A stretch of 64,000 nucleotides of DNA, taken from the NCBI RefSeq assembly GCF_037969725.1, contig NZ_CP150203.1, forward strand, positions 6,191,501 through 6,255,500, written 5' to 3'. The DNA is from Paenibacillus sp. FSL W8-0426. GTDB taxonomy: Bacteria > Bacillota > Bacilli > Paenibacillales > Paenibacillaceae. This document shows positions 1 to 8,388 of the stretch, piece by piece. The first letter of the stretch is position 1. Each line of letters begins with the position of its first letter. The position numbers were made by a program, and so were the translations under genes. Below the pieces are notes generated by a model. That model saw nothing but the letters and a program-made list of their open reading frames with translations. It did not search any database and was not told where the DNA came from.

Positions 1-797
1 GCGAGAACGAGCACGATCTGTACCAGTCCGATCGCCATGCTGCCCAAAAAATTGCCGATGGCAATCTCGTGTGCGCGCACCGGCGCCGTGTATACACGCG
101 CCATCGTCCGCTGCCTGCGGTCCTCCATAATGACGGTCACCGCACTGCTGACCAATCCCATCATGAACATGATCGTAAATCCCGTGACGTTGTTCAATCC
201 CGGCTTTGGATAAATGCGAAGTTCTGTCGTCTTCCCGGAAATGCGGTGTTTCCCCGTTTCCGCAAGCAGCTGTTCGAATTTCCCATCCATCTCGGAAGAA
301 GAAAGAGTTACGCTCGAACCGGCCGCTCCGTTCGCATCGTTTAACGCAGCCTGCCTTACCGCAGCAGCGGACTGGCGGAATCCCTCATCCAATCCTTCGA
401 CGGCCGCTTTGAACGCGTATGAACCTTCCGTGACCTTCAGTTCGGTCAACCGAACCGAATTCGGTTCCCCGGCCAGCAAACGCTCGGTGTATCGGGACGG
501 AATAACCAGCCCTATGCTTCCTTTCTGCGACTGGATCTTTTCCTGTACCTCTGCCTCGCTGTCCATCGGCTGGAGCACATACTCCGACTTCAGCGAAAGC
601 TCTTGAATCATCGCAGCGCCTGCAGCACCTTGATCCTCGTTGACATAAGGAATCACTTCCCGCATGTTGTCGTCGTTTCCCAAAAGGGCAACGGCTGCCG
701 TTACCACGACACAAGGAAGCAGAAGATACGAGAGTATGCCTCTCTTGCGTCCCAACGTGCGCCGAATCATTAACCAGGCGATATTCAGACTATTCAT
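1..797 (-). CDS. ABC-2 type permease, C-terminus beyond the window edge
   Basis: An open frame runs from an ATG at 797 to base 1 without a stop, so at least 265 residues are visible and the gene is cut by the window. The protein opens with a short cytoplasmic stretch and one membrane helix (about residues 20-37), then a long extracytoplasmic domain, and a second helix begins near residue 210. This is the layout of ABC2_membrane_3 exporters (YhgE/LnrM/LnrN type). Its ATG overlaps the last 8 bases of the preceding permease gene, so the two are translationally coupled. It is probably the second membrane half of the exporter driven by the ATPase at 1992-2927. Substrate unknown. Confidence 0.85.
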   Translation of the reverse strand, partial: MNSLNIAWLMIRRTLGRKRGILSYLLLPCVVVTAAVALLGNDDNMREVIPYVNEDQGAAGAAMIQELSLKSEYVLQPMDSEAEVQEKIQSQKGSIGLVIPSRYTERLLAGEPNSVRLTELKVTEGSYAFKAAVEGLDEGFRQSAAAVRQAALNDANGAAGSSVTLSSSEMDGKFEQLLAETGKHRISGKTTELRIYPKPGLNNVTGFTIMFMMGLVSSAVTVIMEDRRQRTMARVYTAPVRAHEIAIGNFLGSMAIGLVQIVLVL

Positions 798-1980
798 GAC
801 GGCCACCCGCCTTTCCATAGATCAATACTGCGGCTGCCAACAGCACCGCGCACACCGTGCCAAGCATCGTGATATTGTGCAGGATTTCCTGTATGGGAGC
901 GTTCAGCATCATGGCCAGAAAGCTTTGAAGGGCCCAATGATTGACGGTAAATTCGCTTATTCGCTGTACGAACTCCACGGGAATCGGGGTAAATCCTCCG
1001 CTCACAAACGTCATCGCAATAATGACGGTCTGCAGGGCGGCATTGGCTGCGGGGGCGCTTTTGAACAATGCGGATAAAATGACGCCGAGCACCATCGATG
1101 CCACCGTAATCAGCAAACACACGAGGACGACCAGCATAGGGTGCATTCCCCAATTCACGTCATACAGCCAATACGTCATCAGCACGATGACCATGCCCTG
1201 CATGAACGCAAGCAGGCTGCTTCCGGCGATTTTGCCCGCAAAGATTTCAGAGCTGCGGAGGGGAGCTGCCTGCAAACGAAGCAAGGTGTTCCGGCTCTTC
1301 TCTCCGGAAATGCTGTTAATGGCCGTCATGCCCGAATACAGCATAAACATCGCCAGCATGGATGCCGCATAATATTGGGAGGCGCTGTATGTGCCGCCGC
1401 CATTTCCCGGATGGCTGACCTCTACAGAGGGGGTCTGTCCCGAATAATCCCCGGCTTGCTGCCGGTTGACTGATGCAGCCGCCGCATCCGGTCCAAGCAC
1501 TTTGGCGACGGCCGCCTGCCGGTTCAATTCGTCCGCAAATCGGGAAAATACGGTTTCCCCCAGGGCGTTCTTCACGCTATCTTTTCCCGGAATCCAAGTC
1601 ATTGTGGCCTGTTCCCCCTGCGTGGCGAGCTTTTCCAAACCGGCAGGAACGACTATCGCAAAATCGAGTTCCCCGTCCCGAAGTGCACGAACGGCTGCCT
1701 CTTGGGTGGCCATGGACCGTGGTTTGACCATGCCAGCCACTGCCGGAGTGGCCACAAAAGCATTCAGCGTCTGGCTGATCGTGCCGTCCGGTTCGTGCAG
1801 GACCAAGCCTACGCGCACCGGATCGATATGATCAACTTCTTCCGAACCCATCGTACCCGAGAGAGCCGCGCCCAGAATGAAAATCAGCAGCAACGGCAAG
1901 ATGAACAGATTGATGAGCACCGAGCGCATGCGTAAAATGCGCTGCAGTTCAAAGATGCAAATATGCCATACTTTTATCAT
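790..1980 (-). CDS. ABC-2 type permease
   Basis: Encodes about 396 residues. The start is the ATG at 1980, with GGAGGGG seven bases upstream; the frame is open further upstream but lies over the ATPase gene. One N-terminal helix (about residues 20-40) is followed by an extracytoplasmic domain, then five or six C-terminal helices, as in ABC2_membrane_3 exporter subunits. It starts 11 bases after the ATPase stop and overlaps the next permease by 8 bases, so the three genes form one operon. The layout of one ATPase, two permeases and an adjacent two-component system resembles the B. subtilis linearmycin exporter LnrLMN with LnrJK. That is a family-level inference; the substrate cannot be read from sequence. 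Confidence 0.88.
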   Translation of the reverse strand: MIKVWHICIFELQRILRMRSVLINLFILPLLLIFILGAALSGTMGSEEVDHIDPVRVGLVLHEPDGTISQTLNAFVATPAVAGMVKPRSMATQEAAVRALRDGELDFAIVVPAGLEKLATQGEQATMTWIPGKDSVKNALGETVFSRFADELNRQAAVAKVLGPDAAAASVNRQQAGDYSGQTPSVEVSHPGNGGGTYSASQYYAASMLAMFMLYSGMTAINSISGEKSRNTLLRLQAAPLRSSEIFAGKIAGSSLLAFMQGMVIVLMTYWLYDVNWGMHPMLVVLVCLLITVASMVLGVILSALFKSAPAANAALQTVIIAMTFVSGGFTPIPVEFVQRISEFTVNHWALQSFLAMMLNAPIQEILHNITMLGTVCAVLLAAAVLIYGKAGGRHE

Positions 1981-1991
1981 CTGTTCCCCTC

Positions 1992-2927
1992 CTAGTCCCG
2001 CAGCGTGCGTCCGGTGAGATGGAGGAACAGCGTTTCTAAGCTCGGCTCTTCCACCTTCAGCGACTGAATGGAAATATCGTGTTTGCTGCAAATGAACAGC
2101 ATATCCTGCAAATCCTGCTGTGCCGAAGGCAGCGTGATGACGAGTTCATGGCCTGCGCATTCCACCGCGTGCACGCGGGGATGAAGCCTGATCTCTTCCA
2201 CGGCAGCGTCCGTGATGCCGGACGTGGCCAGCACGATTTTTTCCTCGGAAGCCACCCGTTCCCTCAGCTCAGCCTCGGTCCCGCACGCAATGACATGCCC
2301 CTGGTCCATAATGGCCACCCTGTCGCTGATCGCCGCCACTTCCTCCATGTAGTGACTGGTATATATAACGGTCGACCCCATATCGTTCAACGTTCGTACC
2401 GACTCCAGTATGTGGTTCCGCGATTGCGGATCGATTCCTACCGTAGGTTCGTCCATAATAATGACATCCGGTCGGTGCATAATGGCACAAGCAATGTTAA
2501 GCCTGCGCTTCATTCCACCGGAAAACGTGGACGGAGCATCTTTTGCTTTGTCCTGCAGGCCGACGAATTCCAGCGACTCCTGCACCCGTTCCTTGAGCAG
2601 ATGGCCCCGCAAGCCGTACAGGCGAGCAAAAAAAGTGACGTTTTCAGCCGCGCTCATCGATTCGTACAACGCCAGGTCCTGCGGCACGAGCCCAAGTCTG
2701 CGTTTGACTTCTAGCGGCTTTTCTTTGACAGATATGCCGTCCAGCCGGATATCCCCCTGGTCTATTTTGAGCAGCCCGGCAATCATGCTGATGGTTGTGC
2801 TTTTCCCTGCCCCGTTCGGACCGAGCAATCCGAAGATTTCGCCCTTTCCGATGCTCAGATTCAGATGGTCTACGGACAGCTTGCTGCCATACCGTTTAAC
2901 TACGTTTTCGATTTCGAGTATGCCCAT
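1992..2927 (-). CDS. ABC transporter ATP-binding protein
   Basis: A 311-residue ATPase with all nucleotide-binding motifs: Walker A GPNGAGKST near residue 38, signature FSGGMKRR, Walker B VIIMDEPTVGID and H-loop TSHYMEE. A C-terminal extension of about 80 residues follows, typical of DrrA/CcmA-type exporter ATPases. It is the first gene of a minus-strand exporter operon with two ABC-2 permeases. The operon diverges from the histidine kinase gene at 3150, so the ABC genes and the two-component genes share a 222-bp intergenic region with a palindromic operator candidate. A lipid-like antibiotic or amphiphile exporter is plausible by analogy with LnrL (inference). Confidence 0.93.
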   Translation of the reverse strand: MGILEIENVVKRYGSKLSVDHLNLSIGKGEIFGLLGPNGAGKSTTISMIAGLLKIDQGDIRLDGISVKEKPLEVKRRLGLVPQDLALYESMSAAENVTFFARLYGLRGHLLKERVQESLEFVGLQDKAKDAPSTFSGGMKRRLNIACAIMHRPDVIIMDEPTVGIDPQSRNHILESVRTLNDMGSTVIYTSHYMEEVAAISDRVAIMDQGHVIACGTEAELRERVASEEKIVLATSGITDAAVEEIRLHPRVHAVECAGHELVITLPSAQQDLQDMLFICSKHDISIQSLKVEEPSLETLFLHLTGRTLRD

Positions 2928-3033
2928 GCATCACACGCTCCTCTTGTCTCCGGCTTGTCGCGTCCGGTCCTTATAGTAGTATCATAACGAACAATAGGCT
3001 GGATTGGAGGTACGAAAGGTCATGAAACGAAGG

Positions 3034-3077
3034 TGACTTAAGTCATCTCCTGAACCCAAAACGTCCTATGGTATAAT
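3034..3077 (+). promoter_or_regulatory. Candidate kinase promoter with upstream palindromic operator
   Basis: TATAAT at 3072-3077 has only a poor -35 (CCTGAA at 3049-3054, 17-bp spacer). Immediately upstream is the perfect 12-bp palindrome TGACTTAAGTCA (3034-3045), centred near -45 of the expected start. A poor -35 preceded by a palindrome at that position fits activation by a LuxR-type response regulator, most simply autoregulation by the neighbouring regulator. The assignment is inference. Confidence 0.55.
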
Positions 3078-3149
3078 GGCAGAGAAACGAATTCGGCAAA
3101 GCCTGCCTGTGGTTTAACCCATTTTTGTATAAAAGGATGACGCTGCCTT

Positions 3150-4439
3150 ATGCCGATACGTGCCCTGCAATACGGTTTGATCATGATCCCCGCGCTGCTG
3201 TACATGCTGAAGCTCCCCCTCCACGATGAAGGAGCCTATACGCTGAATATTCTTATCGGGCTTGGCATTGCGGTATGGAGAGATTTCACGGACATGCGTA
3301 CCTGGAGACCTCTGCTTCTTTTCGCGGAAATGCTCTGGACCTGCTGGCTCATCGCCCTATACGGCCCCTGGATGATCCTTATTTCACTATCGGTGCTGTA
3401 CGTATATATGTATACTCTGGAGAAAAACCAACGCTGGTTGATGCTGGGACTGCAACTTCTGGCCACCAATGCTGCCCTGTACTTTCACTACGCTCCCGGT
3501 GCGTTGTCGCCCTGGCTGCATGCCATCCACACCGGGACGAGCGATGCCTTTCTGGACGAAGCGGCGGGACGAATCATCTGCAACTTGATGCTGCTTATTA
3601 CGGCAACCCTTTCCTGGCAAGGTTCAAAAACCGCGAGCAGCCGCGAACAGCTGGAACAGGTATATGACGCCCTCCGCAAAAAGCATTACGAACTGCAGGA
3701 TGCGCGGGCACAACTGCTTGCGTTCGCAAAACAATTGGAGGATGCCGCCCAGGCAGAGGAACGGACCCGCATCTCCAGACAACTGCACGACGATATCGGC
3801 CATCGTCTGATTCGAGCCAAAATGATGTCCGAAGCAGCCATCGTCACGTTGCCGGCCAAGCCCGAGCAAGGTTTGGAGATGGTGAAACAGATCCGCGACC
3901 AGTTGTCTGCCACGATGGACGATATGCGTTCCACGCTTCATAAACTTCGTCCTGCCACCCATTTGACCGAGGCTTATGCACTGGATCGGCTGCTTGAAGA
4001 TGTTGGGCGTGAAACCGGCGTGAAAACCGTTTACCGCGTCACGGGTGAAGTGGTGCCGCTCTATCCAAGCTTGCAGATCGTATTGTACAAAAACGCCAAA
4101 GAGGCCCTGACCAATGCGCTGAGGCATGGGAAGGCCGGCAGTATCGATATTGAACTGCACTATTCGGCGCATGAGATATGCATGGTTGTCAGCAATGACG
4201 GCCACGCAGGCATATGTCCGCAATCCGACAACCTGCAGCGCGAGGATTCATCGCTCGAAAAGGCGCCGCCATCCCCCTCCGGCCCGAATGGCAAAACAAC
4301 GCTTGCCAGCACCGGACTTGGCGTAGAAGGGATGCGCGTTCGCACAGAGCTTGTAGGCGGCGAACTGGAAATCCAGCCGGCATATCCGTATACCGTAATC
4401 ACCCGCCTGCCTATCGCCCGCAAAGCTGACATGATCTGA
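3150..4439 (+). CDS. Sensor histidine kinase, HisKA_3 (NarL/DesK) type
   Basis: 429 residues. The first 160 hold several membrane helices with short loops, suggesting an intramembrane-type sensor. A coiled linker follows, then the HisKA_3 phosphoacceptor site QLHDDIG with His about 213. The HATPase region shows an N-box around EALTNALRHG, VSNDGHAG, and a G-box STGLGVEG, with a roughly 30-residue Pro/Ser-rich insert between the last two. The partner response regulator begins 16 bases downstream. The adjacent divergent exporter suggests it senses the compound that the exporter removes or the damage it causes (inference). RBS AAGGA lies upstream of the ATG. Confidence 0.93.
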   Translation: MPIRALQYGLIMIPALLYMLKLPLHDEGAYTLNILIGLGIAVWRDFTDMRTWRPLLLFAEMLWTCWLIALYGPWMILISLSVLYVYMYTLEKNQRWLMLGLQLLATNAALYFHYAPGALSPWLHAIHTGTSDAFLDEAAGRIICNLMLLITATLSWQGSKTASSREQLEQVYDALRKKHYELQDARAQLLAFAKQLEDAAQAEERTRISRQLHDDIGHRLIRAKMMSEAAIVTLPAKPEQGLEMVKQIRDQLSATMDDMRSTLHKLRPATHLTEAYALDRLLEDVGRETGVKTVYRVTGEVVPLYPSLQIVLYKNAKEALTNALRHGKAGSIDIELHYSAHEICMVVSNDGHAGICPQSDNLQREDSSLEKAPPSPSGPNGKTTLASTGLGVEGMRVRTELVGGELEIQPAYPYTVITRLPIARKADMI

Positions 4440-4455
4440 AGAAGGAAGTGACCCC

Positions 4456-5118
4456 GTGCAAGAAAACACCCAGAACCCGCCCATCCGCCTTATCCTCGTT
4501 GATGACGATGCATTCATTCGCGAAAGCCTCAACGTATTGATCGGCCTGGACCCTGCCATTAACGTGATCGGAACCGCCTCCAATGGTAAGGAAGCCATGG
4601 CGCTGCTTCAAGCGGGAAACGAGGCTGACGTCGTGCTGATGGACATTCGAATGCCGGAATGTGACGGCGTTGAAGGTACGCGGCTAATCAAACAGGCCTC
4701 CCCCTCAGTGAAAGTATTGATGCTAACCACATTCGACGATGACGAATACATCATCAAAGCATTGCAGCATGGGGCCAGCGGATATTTGCTCAAAAACGTG
4801 CCGCCTGACCGTATTATCGAAGGCATCAAAACCGTGCATCGCGGTGACATGCTCATTCACCCGGATATCGCCCGCAAACTGGCGGGACTCCTGCGTCCAG
4901 CGGCTTCCCCTCCGGCGCATGAGAAGGTCGAATCCTTCGGTCTCACGCGTATGGAACAGGCCGTGGCGGAAGCCATTTCCGAGGGACTTTCCAACAAGGA
5001 GATCGCGGCCAAGCTGTTCCTGAGCGAGGGTACGGTCAAAAATTACGTTACCGACATTCTCGGCAAGTTGAACTTGCGAGACCGTACGCAAATCGCCATC
5101 TTTATGCTCAAAACATGA
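4456..5118 (+). CDS. Response regulator, NarL/FixJ family
   Basis: 220 residues from a GTG at 4456, preceded by GAAGGAAGTGA. The receiver domain (about residues 10-130) has the acidic pocket DDD at 16-18 and the phosphoacceptor Asp at about 63 in LMDIRMPE. A LuxR-type helix-turn-helix occupies about residues 160-218 (motif LSNKEIAAKLFLSEGTVKNY). It is cotranscribed with the kinase and followed by a terminator. The likely target is the divergent ABC operon and its own promoter, through the palindrome at 3034-3045 (inference). Confidence 0.94.
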   Translation: MQENTQNPPIRLILVDDDAFIRESLNVLIGLDPAINVIGTASNGKEAMALLQAGNEADVVLMDIRMPECDGVEGTRLIKQASPSVKVLMLTTFDDDEYIIKALQHGASGYLLKNVPPDRIIEGIKTVHRGDMLIHPDIARKLAGLLRPAASPPAHEKVESFGLTRMEQAVAEAISEGLSNKEIAAKLFLSEGTVKNYVTDILGKLNLRDRTQIAIFMLKT

Positions 5119-5148
5119 GAAGGTATCGTTCCGGCTCCAATTAAAAAA

Positions 5149-5190
5149 GGTATTCCACACCTGACCCTCAGGAGCGGAATACCCTTTTTT
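5149..5190. terminator. Bidirectional intrinsic terminator
   Basis: An 8-bp stem GGTATTCC/GGAATACC (5149-5156 with 5176-5183) is flanked by an A-run on the left and a T-run on the right. It can therefore end the two-component operon on the plus strand and the minJ-like gene on the minus strand. Confidence 0.8.
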
Positions 5191-5250
5191 CTTTCAACGC
5201 CTATCCCGTTCAAACATCAACGCAGCGCTTCTTGAATCGCAGCGCAAGCA

Positions 5251-6585
5251 TCACATTTCGGCCGACTTTTGCTCCCCTGCAGGGACTGCAGGCGGTGCCT
5301 CAAGCGCCAGCGGCGCACGGGCCTCGCGCAGGTCCTTCCGCCGGGCAAACAGCTTAAGGGTCGCCAAATGAACGAGATTGGCCGGACGCATTCGAATGGC
5401 CCACGTCTCTTCATTGTTGGGTGCGAAGATCACGCCGAGCTGATGATGCTCCCCTTCATAAATGGCCCGCTGCAGAAACTTGCTCTCTCCCTGCCGATTA
5501 CGTACCTCCAGTTTGCAAAAAGCCGGGTTCATGCGCAGCGAGCGATGCAGCTCCTCCGGGGAATGCACCAAAACGCCATTGGCCTTGTAAACCGTCTCGC
5601 CGACTTCAATACCCAGCTCTTCTGCAGGGCTGTCCGGAATGACGCCCAGCACCTTCAAACCGTGTTCGGGATGAACGAATGCAGGACTGCTCATGTTTTC
5701 CTCATACCCGCTGTACCAGACCAGAAATTCATGCCCAGCAAAGGCCGCAAGGGCGGCTACCAAGACAAGCGGCGACCACCATGCCGCCAGGACAGCCAGA
5801 ACCAGCAATCCTGCCCCGTAATACATCAAACGTTTGGAAGAAAGCCGGGCCTTCTGTTCAGGGAGCATGCTCTGCGTGACTTCGCTAAAGCCGATCAGCA
5901 CCGGCAGCGCCATCAGCGCATAACCGCCTCCCCCGTGCAGCAATGGCGACCATGCAAGCTCAGCGCCGCTTCCCCCAACCGGAACCAAAATAAGAAGGGG
6001 GATCGGCCACAGATGGTGAAGCTGATAACCTCCCACCAATTTCCCTCGTTTGCCTTCGAACAGCAGCGGGGAAGACAACGCCACGCCTTGCATGCGCACG
6101 AGCATCGCCTCGCCCAAATGCAGCAGGGCGGCAAGCACCAGCAGGGCAGGCATGTCCAATGCCCGCAGCGTATCCATGGCACTGCCCAGCCAGCCTGAAG
6201 GCTGCCAGCCCGGCGCCAGATTCAACCCGAATTGCAGCACGCCCAGCAAACCTGCCGCGTACGCGATGCACAAATACCGTACCCGGAACAACGCCAGAAA
6301 TAACGCTGCCCCCCAGAGCCAAACGAGACTGCCCCATGTGAAATGCGAACCGATGAACAAAGACAATAAGGACACGATGATACCAATCATGAATCCACCC
6401 AATACGGATCGGATCGTCTGGATCATTGAACTTTGCAAGCGGACGTGAAACAATTTGCGTTCCTGCAGCAATTGGCGTTGATACATGAGCGCAACCAAAA
6501 TGATTCCTATGTAATAAAACGGCTGAACGATCATTTGCAGCATTGCTTCTCCGATCGCAGCCAGCCATGGCCAAGCCCATTCCAT
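5251..6585 (-). CDS. minJ: MinJ-like polytopic PDZ protein
   Basis: 444 residues with about eight hydrophobic helices over the first 290, then a PDZ domain at about 300-385 (glycine turn VIPDSPAEELGIEVGE). Length, topology and location downstream of ftsEX-ctpB match B. subtilis MinJ (YvjD), the adaptor that links DivIVA to MinCD at the poles. The name rests on architecture and synteny, since MinJ sequences diverge quickly. The ATG at 6585 follows an in-frame stop four codons upstream, so it is the first possible ATG. AGGAG lies 12 bases before it, a long spacing. It ends at the bidirectional terminator. Confidence 0.72.
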   Translation of the reverse strand: MEWAWPWLAAIGEAMLQMIVQPFYYIGIILVALMYQRQLLQERKLFHVRLQSSMIQTIRSVLGGFMIGIIVSLLSLFIGSHFTWGSLVWLWGAALFLALFRVRYLCIAYAAGLLGVLQFGLNLAPGWQPSGWLGSAMDTLRALDMPALLVLAALLHLGEAMLVRMQGVALSSPLLFEGKRGKLVGGYQLHHLWPIPLLILVPVGGSGAELAWSPLLHGGGGYALMALPVLIGFSEVTQSMLPEQKARLSSKRLMYYGAGLLVLAVLAAWWSPLVLVAALAAFAGHEFLVWYSGYEENMSSPAFVHPEHGLKVLGVIPDSPAEELGIEVGETVYKANGVLVHSPEELHRSLRMNPAFCKLEVRNRQGESKFLQRAIYEGEHHQLGVIFAPNNEETWAIRMRPANLVHLATLKLFARRKDLREARAPLALEAPPAVPAGEQKSAEM

Positions 6586-6740
6586 GATGAATGATCACTC
6601 CTCTCTTGCATCCCGTTGGAAAAACAGCCCTGCGCATTCAAAGAAAGACAGGCAACACGCTCTGGCAGATGTTTAGCGGCGTTCATCGAAACCTTCGTTT
6701 TCGCTGAAGGGCCGTATAATGGAGGCTGAGACATCCCAGA

Positions 6741-6769
6741 AAAAAAGAAGGCTGAAATCAGCCTTCTTT
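6741..6769 (-). terminator. Intrinsic terminator of ctpB
   Basis: On the minus strand, the stem AAGAAGGCTGA/TCAGCCTTCTT begins at the ctpB stop codon and is followed directly by a run of T. It separates ctpB from the minJ-like gene. Confidence 0.85.
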
Positions 6770-8246
6770 ATGGCTTCGACACGGCAGTCGAAATCTCCTT
6801 CGAGATATTTTCAAGCGCGCGTTTCAGCTGTGCATCATATTGAGGATTCGCAATGCGCTCGATCAAAGCTGCCTCGAGCGATTCAGCAGTCGCCTGATCA
6901 ATCTGTCCGGTTGCCTGAATGCCTTTCTGCTTCTGGAACGCCTTGACCGCTTCCTCGGTCTTCTGGTCGTAGTAACCGTCCACGCGATCCGGTTTGAAGT
7001 CAAGTCCTCTCAACATCGTCTGTGCACTCTTCACATCCGTGCTGTTGCTGTCGAATTTCAAAGGCAATTTTTCTTTGTTGATCGGCGCCACCGAGAAGTA
7101 GTCCGGCTGGTTAACCGCAATATCCGGCTTGATGCCTTTCTCGTGAATCCAGTCGCCGTTCGGCGTCAGCCATTTCGCTATGGTGATTTTCAGCAGGCTT
7201 CCATCGCCCATCTGTTTGTCATAACTCGTCTGAACCGTACCTTTACCGAAGGAATTTTCGCCGACGAGCGTTGCGCCTGCGGATTGTTTCAATGCACCGG
7301 CCAAAATTTCCGACGCGCTCGCGCTTCCTTTGTTCATGAGAACCGTAATCGGATACGGCTTTACTTTGGATGGACCGTTAGACTTGCTTTGTTCGCGCTT
7401 GCCATTTTTGTCCTCGACCTGCACGATGACCTTGCCTTTTGGAACAAACTGCTCGGCAATGTCGATCACGACTTGCAGGACGCCGCCCGGGTCATTGCGC
7501 ACGTCGATGATCAAGCCTTTCATGTTCTGCTTCTCCAGCTTGGCGAGCTCTTCCTTGAAGCGTTCGCCCGTATTCATCGAGAATTGCGTAATCGAAATAA
7601 CCCCGACGCCGTTGTCCTCCATGTGGGCATAAACGGTCTCCATGTCGATGTCATCGCGCACGATCGTGAATTCGATGGCTTCCGTCGAACCGGCGCGTTT
7701 CACCTGGATCTTGGCTTCGCTGCCTTTTGGCCCTCTGATTTTGTTAACGGCTTTGTTCAGCTCGAGCCCTTGCAGGGATTCACCGTTAACGGAGAGGATA
7801 ATGTCTTTGGCGCGAATGCCCGCTTTTTCGGCCGGCGAACCTTTGATCGGGGACACGACAACAACGTTGCCGTCTTGCGAAGATACTTCGGCCCCGATGC
7901 CCGTAAACGAGCCTTCGATGGACTCTTCGAACTGGGCCGCCGTTTCCTGGGCCATGTAGTTGGAGTACGGGTCGCCGAGGGATTCCATCATGCCGTTGAT
8001 CGCCCCGTCGATCAGTTTGGTTCGATCCACGTCTTTATAATAGTTGTTCGAGATCAAATCCATCGCGGTTTGAATCTTCTTCAAATCGTTCTTCTGCTGC
8101 GTGCTGCCCGTTACGCTCGCCAGCAAGCCTTCACCTGGGGTGGTTCTGGCCGCAATGCCGGGATACGTCATCAACACCATGGTTAGCAGGCTTCCCCCGA
8201 GGAGGCCCAGAATAACCAGCAGCAGCGCCGATCTTTTCTTCATCAT
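6768..8246 (-). CDS. ctpB: S41 carboxy-terminal processing peptidase CtpB
   Basis: About 492 residues from ATG 8246 (a second ATG follows at once), with GGCGGTGG upstream. An in-frame ATG at 8306 has a weaker RBS. The protein has an N-terminal signal anchor (about residues 5-28), a PDZ domain (about 90-170), and the S41 core with the catalytic Ser in GSASASEI and the Lys in SFGKGTVQ. A C-terminal peptidoglycan-binding domain follows, with the repeat-like motif VDGYYDQKTEEAVKAFQ. In B. subtilis, CtpB cleaves SpoIVFA to activate sigma-K processing. Here it sits between an ftsEX-linked cell-wall peptidase and a minJ-like gene, as in Bacillus. Confidence 0.93.
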   Translation of the reverse strand: MMKKRSALLLVILGLLGGSLLTMVLMTYPGIAARTTPGEGLLASVTGSTQQKNDLKKIQTAMDLISNNYYKDVDRTKLIDGAINGMMESLGDPYSNYMAQETAAQFEESIEGSFTGIGAEVSSQDGNVVVVSPIKGSPAEKAGIRAKDIILSVNGESLQGLELNKAVNKIRGPKGSEAKIQVKRAGSTEAIEFTIVRDDIDMETVYAHMEDNGVGVISITQFSMNTGERFKEELAKLEKQNMKGLIIDVRNDPGGVLQVVIDIAEQFVPKGKVIVQVEDKNGKREQSKSNGPSKVKPYPITVLMNKGSASASEILAGALKQSAGATLVGENSFGKGTVQTSYDKQMGDGSLLKITIAKWLTPNGDWIHEKGIKPDIAVNQPDYFSVAPINKEKLPLKFDSNSTDVKSAQTMLRGLDFKPDRVDGYYDQKTEEAVKAFQKQKGIQATGQIDQATAESLEAALIERIANPQYDAQLKRALENISKEISTAVSKP

Positions 8247-8388
8247 CCGTTTGCCACCGCCTTTGTTTTCGAAGGAGTCTCTCTCACAGCCCGGCTCCTT
8301 CGGCATATTGCTTCCCTGAACATGCCAGCTTAGTATATGTCTAGCTTGTACGGATTATGATCTTTCCATTCCCGGGCAGATGCCGTGT

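Noticed and set aside
6840..8186. 448-codon plus-strand frame opposite ctpB
   Set aside because: Antisense shadow of a well-supported protease gene; no start context or recognisable motif.
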